Below are positions 12,179 to 22,082 of a stretch of 64,000 bases of DNA, in pieces. This stretch comes from Bretschneidera sinensis (Eukaryota; Streptophyta; Magnoliopsida; Brassicales; Akaniaceae). The translations under genes were made by a program, and so were the position numbers. The stretch lies in NCBI GenBank assembly GCA_023935145.1, contig CM043698.1, positions 64,874,001-64,938,000 of the forward strand. Direction: 5' to 3'. The stretch's first letter is position 1; every line of letters starts with the position of its first letter. A model generated the notes under the pieces. It was given only the letters and a program-made list of their open reading frames with translations, made no database searches and was not told the DNA's origin.

Positions 12179-12337
12179 TGTTAATGTATTATATGGGCTT
12201 AGTCCCACATTGGTTGTGTATAGCTTTGTTTCTCATATTAGCTTGTATAAATAGGATAGCTCCCTTTGTAAGTAAATCACACCATTCAGTACAATTCTTC
12301 TTTTTGTATTGTCTCTCTTCCTCTCTTAAATTCAACA
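12179..12337 (+). repeat. copia right LTR (159 bp)
   Basis: Same length and ends as the left LTR, with about 7 substitutions, mostly transitions. The AGTAC target duplication follows at once. Confidence 0.93.
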
Positions 12338-12666
12338 AGTACAATAAAAGATTAACTCAACTTTACTTAGGTAGGTAATTTAATAGAGTTTCAAGATGAT
12401 TATATATATGTTAATACAAATTTAATTGGTAATTGATCTTTTTATAAAGATTTTAAGTTCAAATTCATAAATAAAGATATAACTCAACTAGAAAAAGTGA
12501 AATGGAAAACATTTTAAAGTGACTGAAATGTCATTTTTACCCTACTTAAAAAAGTAAGTATAAAAATTCAACCTACACCGAAATAGATCTCTTCAGTACT
12601 TATTCCAAGAGGTACTCCAACGACATAATATAACGAAGACTAAAGACCCAGAATGAAAATGACAAC

Positions 12667-13955
12667 AAGTATTTTCATAGATGAAGACGTTGGGTGTGGT
12701 ATTTTTTTTCGAGATATTGAGGTGTAAATCTTTGGAAACTGTTAAAGTGCTTCAAAATTTTAATAAAATAATATTAATTAATTAATTAGAATAATAAAAT
12801 ACAAATAATTTTAATTAATTTTTATCAAGGTTTAATACTTTACTAACTCTCTATAATGTGATGATTATAATTTTATAAATATTAATATATATATATGTTA
12901 ATATATAAATTATATGAAGTATAACTTATATTTCTATATTGTTGTAACTTTTAAGTGATTAATTAAATAGTTTGTAATTATTATTAAATTAGATAACATG
13001 TATTATATATTTATGAAGTGCAATAATGTCACAACAAAAACACTAACTTAGTGGTTAAGACCTATGACACTCATTAGGTCATGGGTTTGAGTCTTTGATG
13101 TGTTTTTTTCCCTAAATTTTAAGCTTTTTAAAAAAAATTCACAGAGCCCAAAAATTTGTAACTTACAATTTGTAAGTTTGTAACACCATATTTTTATTTG
13201 TTCTAAATTCATATTTCTCATCTTAAATTCATATTTATTTCATTTAATGAATTTATATATTTTTATGTGCTTATTATTATATTTCTATAAGTAAAATATT
13301 AAGTCCACAAGATCCATTTCAATATTCCAAACCAGCTATCACTAACATCTTTGAACTTTCTTCTCAAGTTCTCATCCTAATCCCGCATTGCCCAAACCAA
13401 TGTTGGGAAACGATCCTATCATCTATAACTACCGGTGTAGCCAACTTTGTAAAAGTAAAATTTGCCACTGTCTTGCCTATTGGGCTTAAGAGTTTGGTGG
13501 GCTTAACATTTTTGGATTTGGACAAAGCATATTTTAATAGGTTTTACATCATATTTTGGTTTTGAAAAAGCCAATTTTTATGGGTTTTAAAAAAATCAAT
13601 TTTTATGATGTCTAATTTTAACGGGCATACCCATTAACCCGCAGGTAGACTTGATCTGACCTGAATTTTTATGGGTCGAACTAGGTATAGATATTTAAAT
13701 TTAAGTTCATATCTGCATTGTAATGGGGCGTACGCCCGAGCGCTCGGAGCGCAAAAATTACACCCCGAGTGCCTTGACGTACACTCAAAACAAAAAACGA
13801 ACGCGCAGCAATAAAAATACCTCTCTTTCATGCCTTGAGGCATTTTAAAAACGCCTCGCCTTTGGGTCAGCCTAAGACACCCCAGAAACAGCCTTTTAAA
13901 ACACTGCTTACAGGCTTCATCTAACTCTTAAGATCCAATCACATGGGAAATAGCA
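12667..13955. other. 1.29-kb segment present only in duplication unit 2
   Basis: Units 1 and 2 match up to GACAAC (4666-4671 and 12661-12666). They match again from CATCCTTAACCA (4686 and about 13950). In unit 1 only about 15 bases lie between, so this is an insertion in unit 2 or a deletion in unit 1. It holds a tRNA-like stretch (13036-13100). Near 13717-13905 is a GC-richer part with inverted GCGTACGCC-type motifs, ending in TTTTAAAACACTG. That end is the reverse complement of the CAGTGTTTTAAAA terminus common in plant hAT-type repeats. No clean outer target duplication was found. Confidence 0.55.
13036..13100 (+). repeat. possible tRNA-derived SINE head
   Basis: TTAGTGGTTAAGACC (about 13048-13062) resembles an RNA polymerase III A box. 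GGTCATGGGTTTGAGTC (about 13077-13093) resembles a B box. The spacing is tRNA-like. The body and tail are not clear, so this is tentative. Confidence 0.35.
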
Positions 13956-14589
13956 AATGTCATCCTTAACCATGTATGGCACATTTTTCATAAAAAAACA
14001 ACTTTTACCTCCTCAAGAATTGGAGCTTGCCTACAAATTTTCACTGATTTTTACAATATCATCCCATGCAATATTAGTTGCCTTAATTTCATACCAATAG
14101 CAATTGGTATGCATTATTAGAGTCATGTTATGAAAAATATCTCTTAATTTTCTCTTAAAGTCGCAATATATAATTTAGCAAACCAAATTTGACTATAAAA
14201 TAAATACAGACCAAACCAAAAAAAGGATTTTAAGTGATTTGGTTGTAGAAGTAAAATTTATTAATGTCGTAACAATATTACTTAAAATGAGAAAATTTTC
14301 TTTATATTTTTTTTTCATTTAAGGTAATTTTGTCGAATAAGAAAATATTATTATGACATTAACAAATTATGATTTACCACCCAAAGAAAGAAAAAAATAT
14401 GAAAATAATGAAACAACATTGAAAAAAAACTACTTTAGTTTTTATCATTTTTTATTAGTATTTTTGATCTTTTTCCATCGGATAATCTCTCACATATTTC
14501 CCCATTATTTCTTATGGGGATAAGGGGGGGTTACAACTAAAATTTTAAAGCAAATATATTTACTAAAAGCACCCTCTATCTAACTAACC

Positions 14590-16559
14590 TTACTCCTTAT
14601 TGGTCCCTAACTGAATCTGGCCGTTAATATCCTTGCCACTGTTCTTCTTAGAATCCCTCCAATTGAATTTACCAAACAGTACGTCCATCTCCTCCAAGGT
14701 TTTTCCTTGTGTTTCTGGTAGGAATGTATAAAAGAACACCCATGCCAGCATTGCGATTCCTCCGAACAAAAAAAAGGCCCCTCCGATTGTGATCCCTTTA
14801 TACAAGGATATAAAAGTCATTGATATGACCCCACTTGTGACCCTATTGACAGCCACCCCCATACTCGCGCCCTGAGCACGTAGCCTCAAGGGGAAGATCT
14901 CCGAGCTGTAGACCCATGTGATGGGCCCCATCCCAATCGAGAACGTCGCGACATATGCTAACACCATGGTGATGCTCAGTACAACCGCCCACATCAGTTT
15001 CTTATCCGGGTTGTGATCGATGACCGTGAGGCTACACCCGAGTGTACCTAAAGACAAGATCATTCCTCCAACGCTGGTAAGAAGCAACGGGCGCCGTCCA
15101 ATCCTGTCAAGCATAAACGTGGCAACCAAGATGAATACAGTCTTGGTGATTCCAACAGCTATAGTCGCGAGTAGCTTTTGATCGGATGACGTAATCCCAG
15201 CTTTCTCAAAGATCCTAGGTGAGTACAACACAACCGCGTCTATACCAGACGCTTGTTGGAAGAAATGAATACCAATGGCTGCGATTAAAACTCTGCGAAC
15301 AGACGGTGCTGGTTTAATTAGTAGTTCCCTCCATACACCTTCACCGTGGCTACGTTTCTGCACCTGAACGACGTCATCGCGACAGTCTTCAGGGATCCCT
15401 GCTGCTCCTTTGATATCAGCTAGTCTCAACTCAGCTTCCTCTTTGCTATCTGAGGTTTTGTCAAGGACTTTCTTCGCGTCACCGAGTCGACCCTGCATCA
15501 CTAGCCACCGCGGCGATTCGGGCATGGCAAGCACCCCAAGCGCGAGAAACACGGAAGGAATCGCCCCGATCCCCAGCATAAATCGCCACCCCAAGTTAAG
15601 CGGAAGTTTCGAAAACGCGTAGTTCGATACATATCCCAACAGTATACCGCCATTGATAAATACCTAGAATAATAGAGCGGTGGAATCAGATTCGTTTGGC
15701 TTAATAATAAAAATGGAGAAAACTATAAATTGTTTTGTGTTTAATAAAATAAAAATGAAAATAATTTTTTTTTTAAATTAACTTTTAATTTTTATAAATA
15801 AGTCGTTTTTAAAAGCGACTGAATTAATTTTTTCTTATAATAAATAAAACTAAAAAAATAAATTATCTCAAACAATATGGCTCATAATTCAGAAATGAAA
15901 AATAAAAAAAAAAGGAATTTTTTTTAAAAAACAAACTGTATGAAACCAACCTCGGGGAAGGAGGTGAGGAAACCACGGGAGGAAGCCGAGGAGACCTCGG
16001 CAGTGTAGACGGGGGCGATCATGAGGGCGTAGCCAACGCCGATGCCAGCGACGAATCGACCCACCATGAGGAAGGCATAGTTGGTGGCGAAGCCCATGAG
16101 GAGTGCTCCGACGAAGAAAATGGCACCGGCGAATACTATGGTGTACCGGCGGCCAATCCAGTCGGAGGTCTTGCCGGCGGCACAGGAGCCGAAGAGAGAG
16201 TACAAGTTGAGGATTCCGACGAGGATCTCGATTTCCACGTCGGAGACCTTCAGGTCTTTTTGTATGTAAATCACAGCTCCGCTCATTACCCCAATATCTG
16301 CAAATTAACCACAACAACATTAACATAACTAAATTGTTTTTTTAAAATAAGCGTTTATTGTGCTTAAAATTAAGCAAAGAAAAGAAGTAATTATGAACTC
16401 ACCGTAGCCAAGGAGGATTGAAGTCATGGAAGCTAAAATTGCACAAGCGAAAGCATACTTGTTTCTCTTCGGTTTCTTTGGAGGATCGAAATCCGCAATG
16501 GCTTTCTCTCCTGTGTGTTTACCAGAAACGACATCGTGTTCCGGTTTCAGGCCAGCCAT
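14590..16559 (-). CDS. PLT: polyol/monosaccharide transporter, second tandem copy
   Basis: Exons on the - strand are 16559-16403, 16297-15951 and 15663-14590. Exon lengths (157, 347, 1074) are identical to those of the first copy, giving 525 codons. The protein is a 12-helix H+-coupled sugar/polyol symporter of the plasma membrane. It has DWIGRR (98-103), PESPRWL (216-222), DRIGRRP (354-360) and PETQG (484-488). This copy keeps the consensus QQASGID at 304-310, and LAY and PIT where the first copy is altered. It therefore looks like the more conserved paralogue. Exon 1 products are identical, exon 2 differs by one residue and exon 3 by about 23. No breaks are seen. Confidence 0.94.
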
Positions 16560-16700
16560 CTCTGCTTGCTAGCTAGCTAGCTATAGCTAGAGACAGATGG
16601 ACAGACACAGCAGAGAGAGAGAGAGCGAACGAGAGTTGCAGTGAAAATGTGTGGAGAGCTGTGCTTTAAATAGACCCAAAAGGTTGGATCGTGAAGGGAC
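16560..16700 (-). promoter_or_regulatory. core promoter and 5' leader of second PLT gene
   Basis: A TATTTAAA box on the - strand at about 16672-16664 lies about 110 bases before the ATG, with a GA/CT-rich leader and repeated AGCT. The layout equals that of the first PLT gene, so the promoter core was duplicated intact. Confidence 0.6.
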
Positions 16701-17130
16701 AAAATGGTCAAAACAATTCACTAACCAGTTGCTGTGCTTATAATTGAGCCCGTGTGAGTTTGTGACACTAACGCAGCACGAAGAAAAAAAGAAAGAAGGC
16801 TAAAACAGGAAAAGCACTATTTAAAGCCTAAACAGAGGTTTCAAACTCCGGAAATACTAAAATACACCATGTTACAGCTGTAATTTTGAGACCCTAATTG
16901 TTTGGTTTCATATTTTATTAGTATATGTGTATTTTTTTTAATAAAATATTTTTATTAATTTCAAGGGAAATTTTTTTTGGGTTCATTGATAAGAAAGAAA
17001 ATTGAATTCAATTTTTTCACACAAAAAAGAATATATTAAATAAAAAAATCCAAATCATATTTTATTAGTGTATGTGTACTCTTCTTTAAATCTTTTATTA
17101 GAGAATTTTATTGTTTTTGTTCAATTAAAT
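16701..17130. other. upstream region of second PLT gene
   Basis: It aligns with 7440-7800 upstream of the first gene. It is then AT-rich up to the third PLT relic. No gene is seen. Confidence 0.55.
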
Positions 17131-17243
17131 TAGAAGGAATTGCCCTAATCTTAAGCATAAATCACCACCCCAAGTGAATATGAAGCTTTGAGAAAATGTA
17201 GTTCAACACATATCTCAACAACATATCGATGTGATAAATAAAT
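17131..17243 (-). pseudogene. third PLT copy, exon 3 start fragment
   Basis: The sequence GCATAAATCACCACCCCAAG (17154-17173) and its surroundings align with 15542-15660 of the second PLT gene, covering the beginning of exon 3. Roughly three quarters of positions match by eye, with several small changes that break the frame. It lies on the same strand as the intact genes. The rest of exon 3 is missing upstream of 17131. At 17243 a solo LTR interrupts it. Confidence 0.75.
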
Positions 17244-17459
17244 AGTTAATATATTATATGAGCTTAATTTTATATTGGTTGTGTATAGTTTTATCTTTTG
17301 TATTGGCTTTTATAAATGAACTTAGTCCCACATTAGTTGTGTATAGTTTTGTCTTTCTTATTGGCTTGTATAAATAGAATAGCTCATTTGTAAGTAAACC
17401 ACACCATTCAATATAATTCTTTTTTTTGTATTTTCTCATTTTCCTTCTTAAATTCAACA
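17244..17459 (+). repeat. solo LTR related to the nearby copia LTR, with internal duplication
   Basis: It starts GTTAATATATTATATGAGC and ends CTTAAATTCAACA, like the 159-bp LTR of the copia element at 8228. A block (CTTAGTCCCACATT..GTGTATAG type) occurs twice inside, making it about 216 bp. There is no internal coding region, so it is a solo LTR or LTR remnant. A clear target duplication is not seen. It sits inside the third PLT relic. Confidence 0.7.
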
Positions 17460-17567
17460 TTTATAAATAAAAATTAAAAATAAATTGAAAAATTAACTCG
17501 TTTTAAACTTTTTAAAAGAGAGCAACTTGATTCATTTACAAAAAAAATGAATTGTATGAATCATTAA

Positions 17568-17760
17568 CAAATGGATCGAAAACGACGTCGTGTCTGGGTT
17601 TGCGCCAGCCAAGATCTAGGTAGCGAGAGCCTAGAGAGATCTCGAGAGTGAAGTTGTTACCAGGGACAAAATAGTCAAAGCAAAACTCTTATAAGTAATA
17701 TTGTAATTATACCCGTCTTATCTATCATGTCATTGTCACTCTTTTTAACTCACATTTTTC
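17568..17760 (-). pseudogene. third PLT copy, exon 1 start and promoter fragment
   Basis: ACGACGTCGTGTCTGGGTTT (17581-17600) and the following GCGCCAGCCAAGATC match the start of PLT exon 1 on the - strand; the start codon has become TTG. Further out, GGGACAAAATAGTCAAAGCA (17662-17681) matches the conserved promoter block GGGACAAAATGGTCAAAACA of the intact genes. Together with 17131-17243 this shows a decayed third PLT gene whose exon 2 and most of exons 1 and 3 are gone. Confidence 0.7.
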
Positions 17761-19890
17761 ACCGAAATGTAAGCTGTTTGTTAGAGCACTGGCTACTCAT
17801 GCAACTTGGCCATGTGGTTTTGGACTCGTGCAATACTTAAAATGACAAAATTGACAACTGGCTTTTATTTAATTACGTTTTCATAAATTTTTCACGTTGC
17901 CCCAAAAGTCAAAACCCTGATTTTTTTAATTAAAAACCTCAGTGACAATTGGGTTAACATATTGTTGTTTGTTTGGGAGAGTTTACCATGTACTAATGGC
18001 TTATGTGGCCTATAAACCGAAGTCATCAAAACATCTCTTTCAAACGATTTTAAAAAAAATCCAAAATTGAAAAATTGTTTCTAATAAATTAGAAAACCAA
18101 GTTTATGAAATTATTTTTATTTTTTAAAACACTCCTAACAATTATTTATAAAAAAATAAATTCTAAAAAATAGTTTCTAGGTACCTGAATTTATGCAAAA
18201 AATATATTTTTTCATTATTGTTTTATTATATGCTAAACAATTTTTAACTAATAGTGTTTTACCAAAATCTTCAAAATTGTTTTATAAACCAAAAAATTGA
18301 AACTACGAATATGTCAAGCGAAACCTTAATTTATGTAAAAGAATTTGTTTTAACAGTTGTGTTATTAAGGGTTAAACAGATTTTAACTTTACAATTATTT
18401 TATTAAAAATTATTTGAAAATCATTTTAACAGCTATAAAGCAAAATGTGTCGGTATTCTGTAGTCCTAGGAGAAGAAAGAATTTCAAAGTTTGAATATGT
18501 GTAAATAGATATTTCTATAAATATGGCTGGGTGCACCAACTAACTACTGATTTCAGTTGAAGAAAATTGCACCAAAGCGCAGCTAATTCCTTTTATAAGT
18601 AAAGTATATTAGTTTTTTCCTTCTATCTATGTAAGAAAGTATTATGGTTTATAATCTGCTTATTAGTGTAATTAGCGTTGATATAAAAAAGAGGATAATT
18701 GGTAGCCCCGTCTTTTTGACTTTCAACATGATGGAAATAGTATCAGACCGGTGTGGATTTCAAGGAGGTGAGAGTTTTCTTGCCCTTGTGATCGTTCTAT
18801 ACATGTGTATTTGTAGGAGAAGCCATTCGGAGCGTGGTGGTTATAGGAAAATTCTTTGATGAATAAATCAGTATATGTACTGAACAAGGGCATAGCTAGG
18901 ATTTACTGTTTGGGAGGTTAAATCTAGTATGGTTAAAATAAAATAAAAATATTTTTTTTATTATCATAATAAAAACTTTAATATTAAAATATAAAAAATT
19001 AATTGAGTTATTTTCCTTTATATTAAACTTTTAAGATAATCTGAAATCCAATTATCTCTTTAATAAAATATCCGAATTCTTAATATTTCATGTCCAAAGT
19101 CTATTAATCTTTAACCGTCTTGCACGTAAGTGTATTGTAATATGAAAAATAGTTGACTGTCAGGAGCCAAGGATAAAAATAATGACTTTCAAGAGCCAGG
19201 CTAATTCGAGGTACAAGAGATTTTAGAATTGAAAATGATACCCTCAACAAAGTAAGTAAATAAGCTTAACCTTTTAAGTGTTATAGGATTAAAAGTACCA
19301 TAATGTGAAGTGATTTATAAAATGCACATGTCTCCAAAATTTCACCAGATGAGGAAACACCTACCACATACTAGTACATAATTATGATTTTTTTTTGTGG
19401 GGGTCAATGAGAAAAACGACTTCCATTTTAGGAAATTCAAAGTCTTCAGAGAGCCTGGACTCCCCCTTTTCCCCCTCCCTCTGCCCCTGGTACTGAAGTG
19501 ATGTAAGGTAAGGATTTAGAGAGATACCAAGATGAGAGAGTGAAAAAGAGAGAGATAACTGAGGTGTTTCTCTATATTCTCTTTAGTGTTTTGCTCTCTA
19601 CGTTTGGTTTCTTCCTGCCTCTCCCCTTTTCTTTTAGAGATTGGAGCTTCTTTAATATGTTTAGGAGATCCTTTGTCTAGAGTCCCAAAGTGTACTCCAG
19701 TTGGGATGTAACTTTCTGAGCCTCGAGCCTTGTGAAAAGCGACTTCTACTTGTAGGATGCGACCTCTGCCTATGAGTTCTTCTATCAAGAACGGAATCTT
19801 CAGGTTTAGGGTGGTGAACCCATAATTCTGTTCACAGTTACCTACGCTGCTCAGAGTAACTGGTCATTATGACGCTCCACATGTCCAGTT
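17761..19890. other. intergenic DNA, no recognised gene
   Basis: AT-rich sequence. A 71-codon ORF at 18644-18859 (+) and a 90-codon ORF at 19516-19788 (-) resemble no family I know. The region 19440-19860 is less AT-rich than its surroundings and may be an old LTR or element fragment. I found no direct repeats that would prove it. Confidence 0.5.
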
Positions 19891-20471
19891 TAGGGATGAC
19901 AACGTGGCGGGTTTAAAGTGAAGAGTACCATATTCGTCCATGTTTGCAAAATTACTCTTCGTCTCCGTCCATACACCATCGAAGATTTAATTTTCTCATT
20001 CGTTCCCATCCCCGTCGAAGATTTATGAAAATCTCAATCTTCATCCCCGTCTCTATTTATAAGCGAAAACGAAGATTTTTCATTAAAAACTGGAGATTAT
20101 CTGTTAACCTAATTTTTTTAATAATAAAATAAATTTTCAATACAAATTACAATCACCATATCATTTCTATACCCTACAAATCCAAGTAGATGTCATCTTT
20201 CAAACAAAAATTTAAGGAGTTAATTAGGTAATTAGCAAGTTTATCTAATATATTTATATAAAACATACAAAAAAACTAATGTAATAGGAAACGGGGACAA
20301 GGAATTTGTTGGGCGAAAATTACTCATTAAGTCCCTATCCATGTTTATATCGAAGGTTTTTAAAAATCTCTATCTTCGTCCCTATGGGAAAAAAATCCCC
20401 TTCATACCCTATCCCCAACGAGTTGAAGAATTTCAAAATTTTATCGAAGACAAATTATTTTGTTATCTCTA
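19891..20471. mobile_element. non-autonomous hAT-like element (degenerate)
   Basis: The left end TAGGGATGACAA (19891-19902) and the right end, read inverted, TAGAGATAACAA (20471-20460) match at 10 of 12 positions. The flanking 8 bp, GTCCAGTT (19883-19890) and ATCCAATT (20472-20479), match at 6 of 8. An 8-bp target duplication is the hAT hallmark. The interior has many diverged copies of a CATCCCCGTC / CGAAGATTT type motif in both orientations and no transposase. Confidence 0.65.
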
Positions 20472-20479
20472 ATCCAATT

Positions 20480-21915
20480 CTTACTAGACCGACTAATTTT
20501 GGTCATATCAACCCATAATCATATTTATCGGATATAGGTGTTTCTACTGTTTTTTCTTGTTCTACAAATTATTGCATCCATTTTTGACTTGAGTAGAAGA
20601 AAATATCAAAACAACTAACGTTCAAAGGTGAGATATTTCATTCTACATTCAAACTTAAATGACTTTGAGTGCGTTTGAAATTTTCTGCAACTGTGTTGTA
20701 TTTAGCACAAAAGTGTTGTGAGAATTTTGTTGACAAAAAAAGGCTGTGAGAGTTACCAAACAATATCCATTTAACAAAAACCCGAACTTTTGCTTTTTCG
20801 TACCACTAATTTTGGAATCCTCTCCCCGTTTCATTCTGTCTACTGAACATGTTTATACTATAAAAATCTTCATATATCTTTCATTTATTTTATTTATTAA
20901 ACACGTTTTTATTTTTTGAAAGATAATTATTAATATCCTTTAATTCTGTAAGTTAATATTATTGATTTCTCCTTTTAATAATTTTATTATGTTATGAGTA
21001 CATTCTCTTTTCCAAATTACCTTAGCACTAGTCATATATTACGTTTTCTATTTTTTCACTCTTAATTAAATTCCTTAACGATTGGATAAATTCGTATCTT
21101 TTTCAAAATTTAAAATTAAATTATAATTATTAATAACTTAATTATATAAAAAGAATTAAAGAAGAAGATGAAGAAAATTGCTGCTGTTTTCTTTGGTCAA
21201 ATCAAAATTTCAGCATTCATATCTCAATTTGTAAACATTTTATTTTCATTTTAAGTCAATGAGTCAATGAATAAGACACCAAAAAATTATTTTAAGAAAA
21301 AGGATACATGGATCTGCTTCTTTTAACATCCTCTTGTTTGTCCCAATGTGACCGAAAGTCTCTTGCCAATTTCTTGGGTCAACAATGACAGGCTGACCTA
21401 TCAAATTTAGGATGGACCCACTTTGCTCTTTGTTATCGTGAGGAAGAGCTTAGAACCGAACCAGCCAACAAATTTTGAATGTGAGCTAGAAAGTCATCTC
21501 ACCTCTGCAAATTGCAGCGACTCTCTTCTAATTATTGCCTATTTGTTGAATATTCTATATTTTTCTCTTTGCATTATTCACTATTTGTTTTCAAACTAAA
21601 AGACAGATAATATTCACTCTTAAAAAAAGAGATAATATAAATAAATGTGGCAAGACATAATGTGAACGCTTAATTATGTGTTATTTAACAAATTTTATAA
21701 GCACTTTAATAGATCAAATATTTCATTAATCCAAGAAATTAAATATACAAATTAAACAAGAATTTTGCAATATAATTCCAATAATTCATGCAAGATAAAT
21801 ATGGAGAATTTCTTATGCTCTACGTCGGTCCAAGAATATTAGTTGCATAATAATACTAATTTAGTTGTTTCCATCTCTTTAACAATTAAGCAAGACTAAA
21901 AACTCATGGTAGAAA
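20480..21915. other. intergenic DNA, nothing recognised
   Basis: AT-rich, non-coding, with no inverted or direct repeats that I could define. Confidence 0.5.
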
Positions 21916-22082
21916 GATTATGATTCTCTCAATTTAAAAATTGAAATAGAAGTCAAGTTCATTATGAGATTAAATGTCACATTGACATATTTGAGTTTGA
22001 ATATTCTTCATTTGATGATGTCATTCAATCTCATCATAAATTTGACTCCATTTTAATTTTCAAATGGAGAGGATCATGATCC
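21916..22082. repeat. foldback MITE
   Basis: The arm 21916-21980 (starting GATTATGATTCTCTC) is the imperfect reverse complement of 22015-22082 (ending GGAGAGGATCATGATCC). The arms are about 65 bp with a loop of about 35 bp. It has no coding capacity. The superfamily cannot be fixed because the target duplication is unclear. Confidence 0.65.

Larger units (their letters stand above)
8228..12337 (+). mobile_element. complete but defective Ty1/copia retrotransposon with short LTRs
   Basis: The element is flanked by the direct repeat AGTAC (8223-8227 and 12338-12342). It has two 159-bp LTRs starting TGTTAATG and ending TTCAACA. They differ at about 7 positions (4.4%). Right after the left LTR comes TGGTATCAGAGC, the initiator-tRNA primer site typical of copia. 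A polypurine tract TTTGAGGGGGGA precedes the right LTR. The order gag-protease-integrase-reverse transcriptase is that of copia. Several stops and frameshifts interrupt the polyprotein. The second half of reverse transcriptase, including the YVDD box, and most of RNase H are missing, so it cannot move by itself. Confidence 0.95.
12343..14589. other. intergenic DNA downstream of second PLT gene
   Basis: This corresponds to 4460-5315 of unit 1, with one extra segment (12667-13955). No host gene is visible. Confidence 0.6.
8130..17060. repeat. tandem segmental duplication, unit 2
   Basis: This is the second copy of the PLT unit, in the same orientation as unit 1. It is longer because of the 4.1-kb copia element at 8228-12337 and a further segment of about 1.29 kb at 12667-13955. 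Subtracting these leaves about 3.5 kb, close to unit 1. Confidence 0.8.

Noticed and set aside
18644..18859. 71-codon ORF as a small gene
   Set aside because: No recognisable motif, no conserved context, and AT-rich surroundings. An AGTATCAGACC string resembles a primer site, but no LTRs flank it.
18890..18930. GGGCATAGCTAGGATTT motif as an element end
   Set aside because: It is a familiar plant repeat string, but no partner end or target duplication was found.
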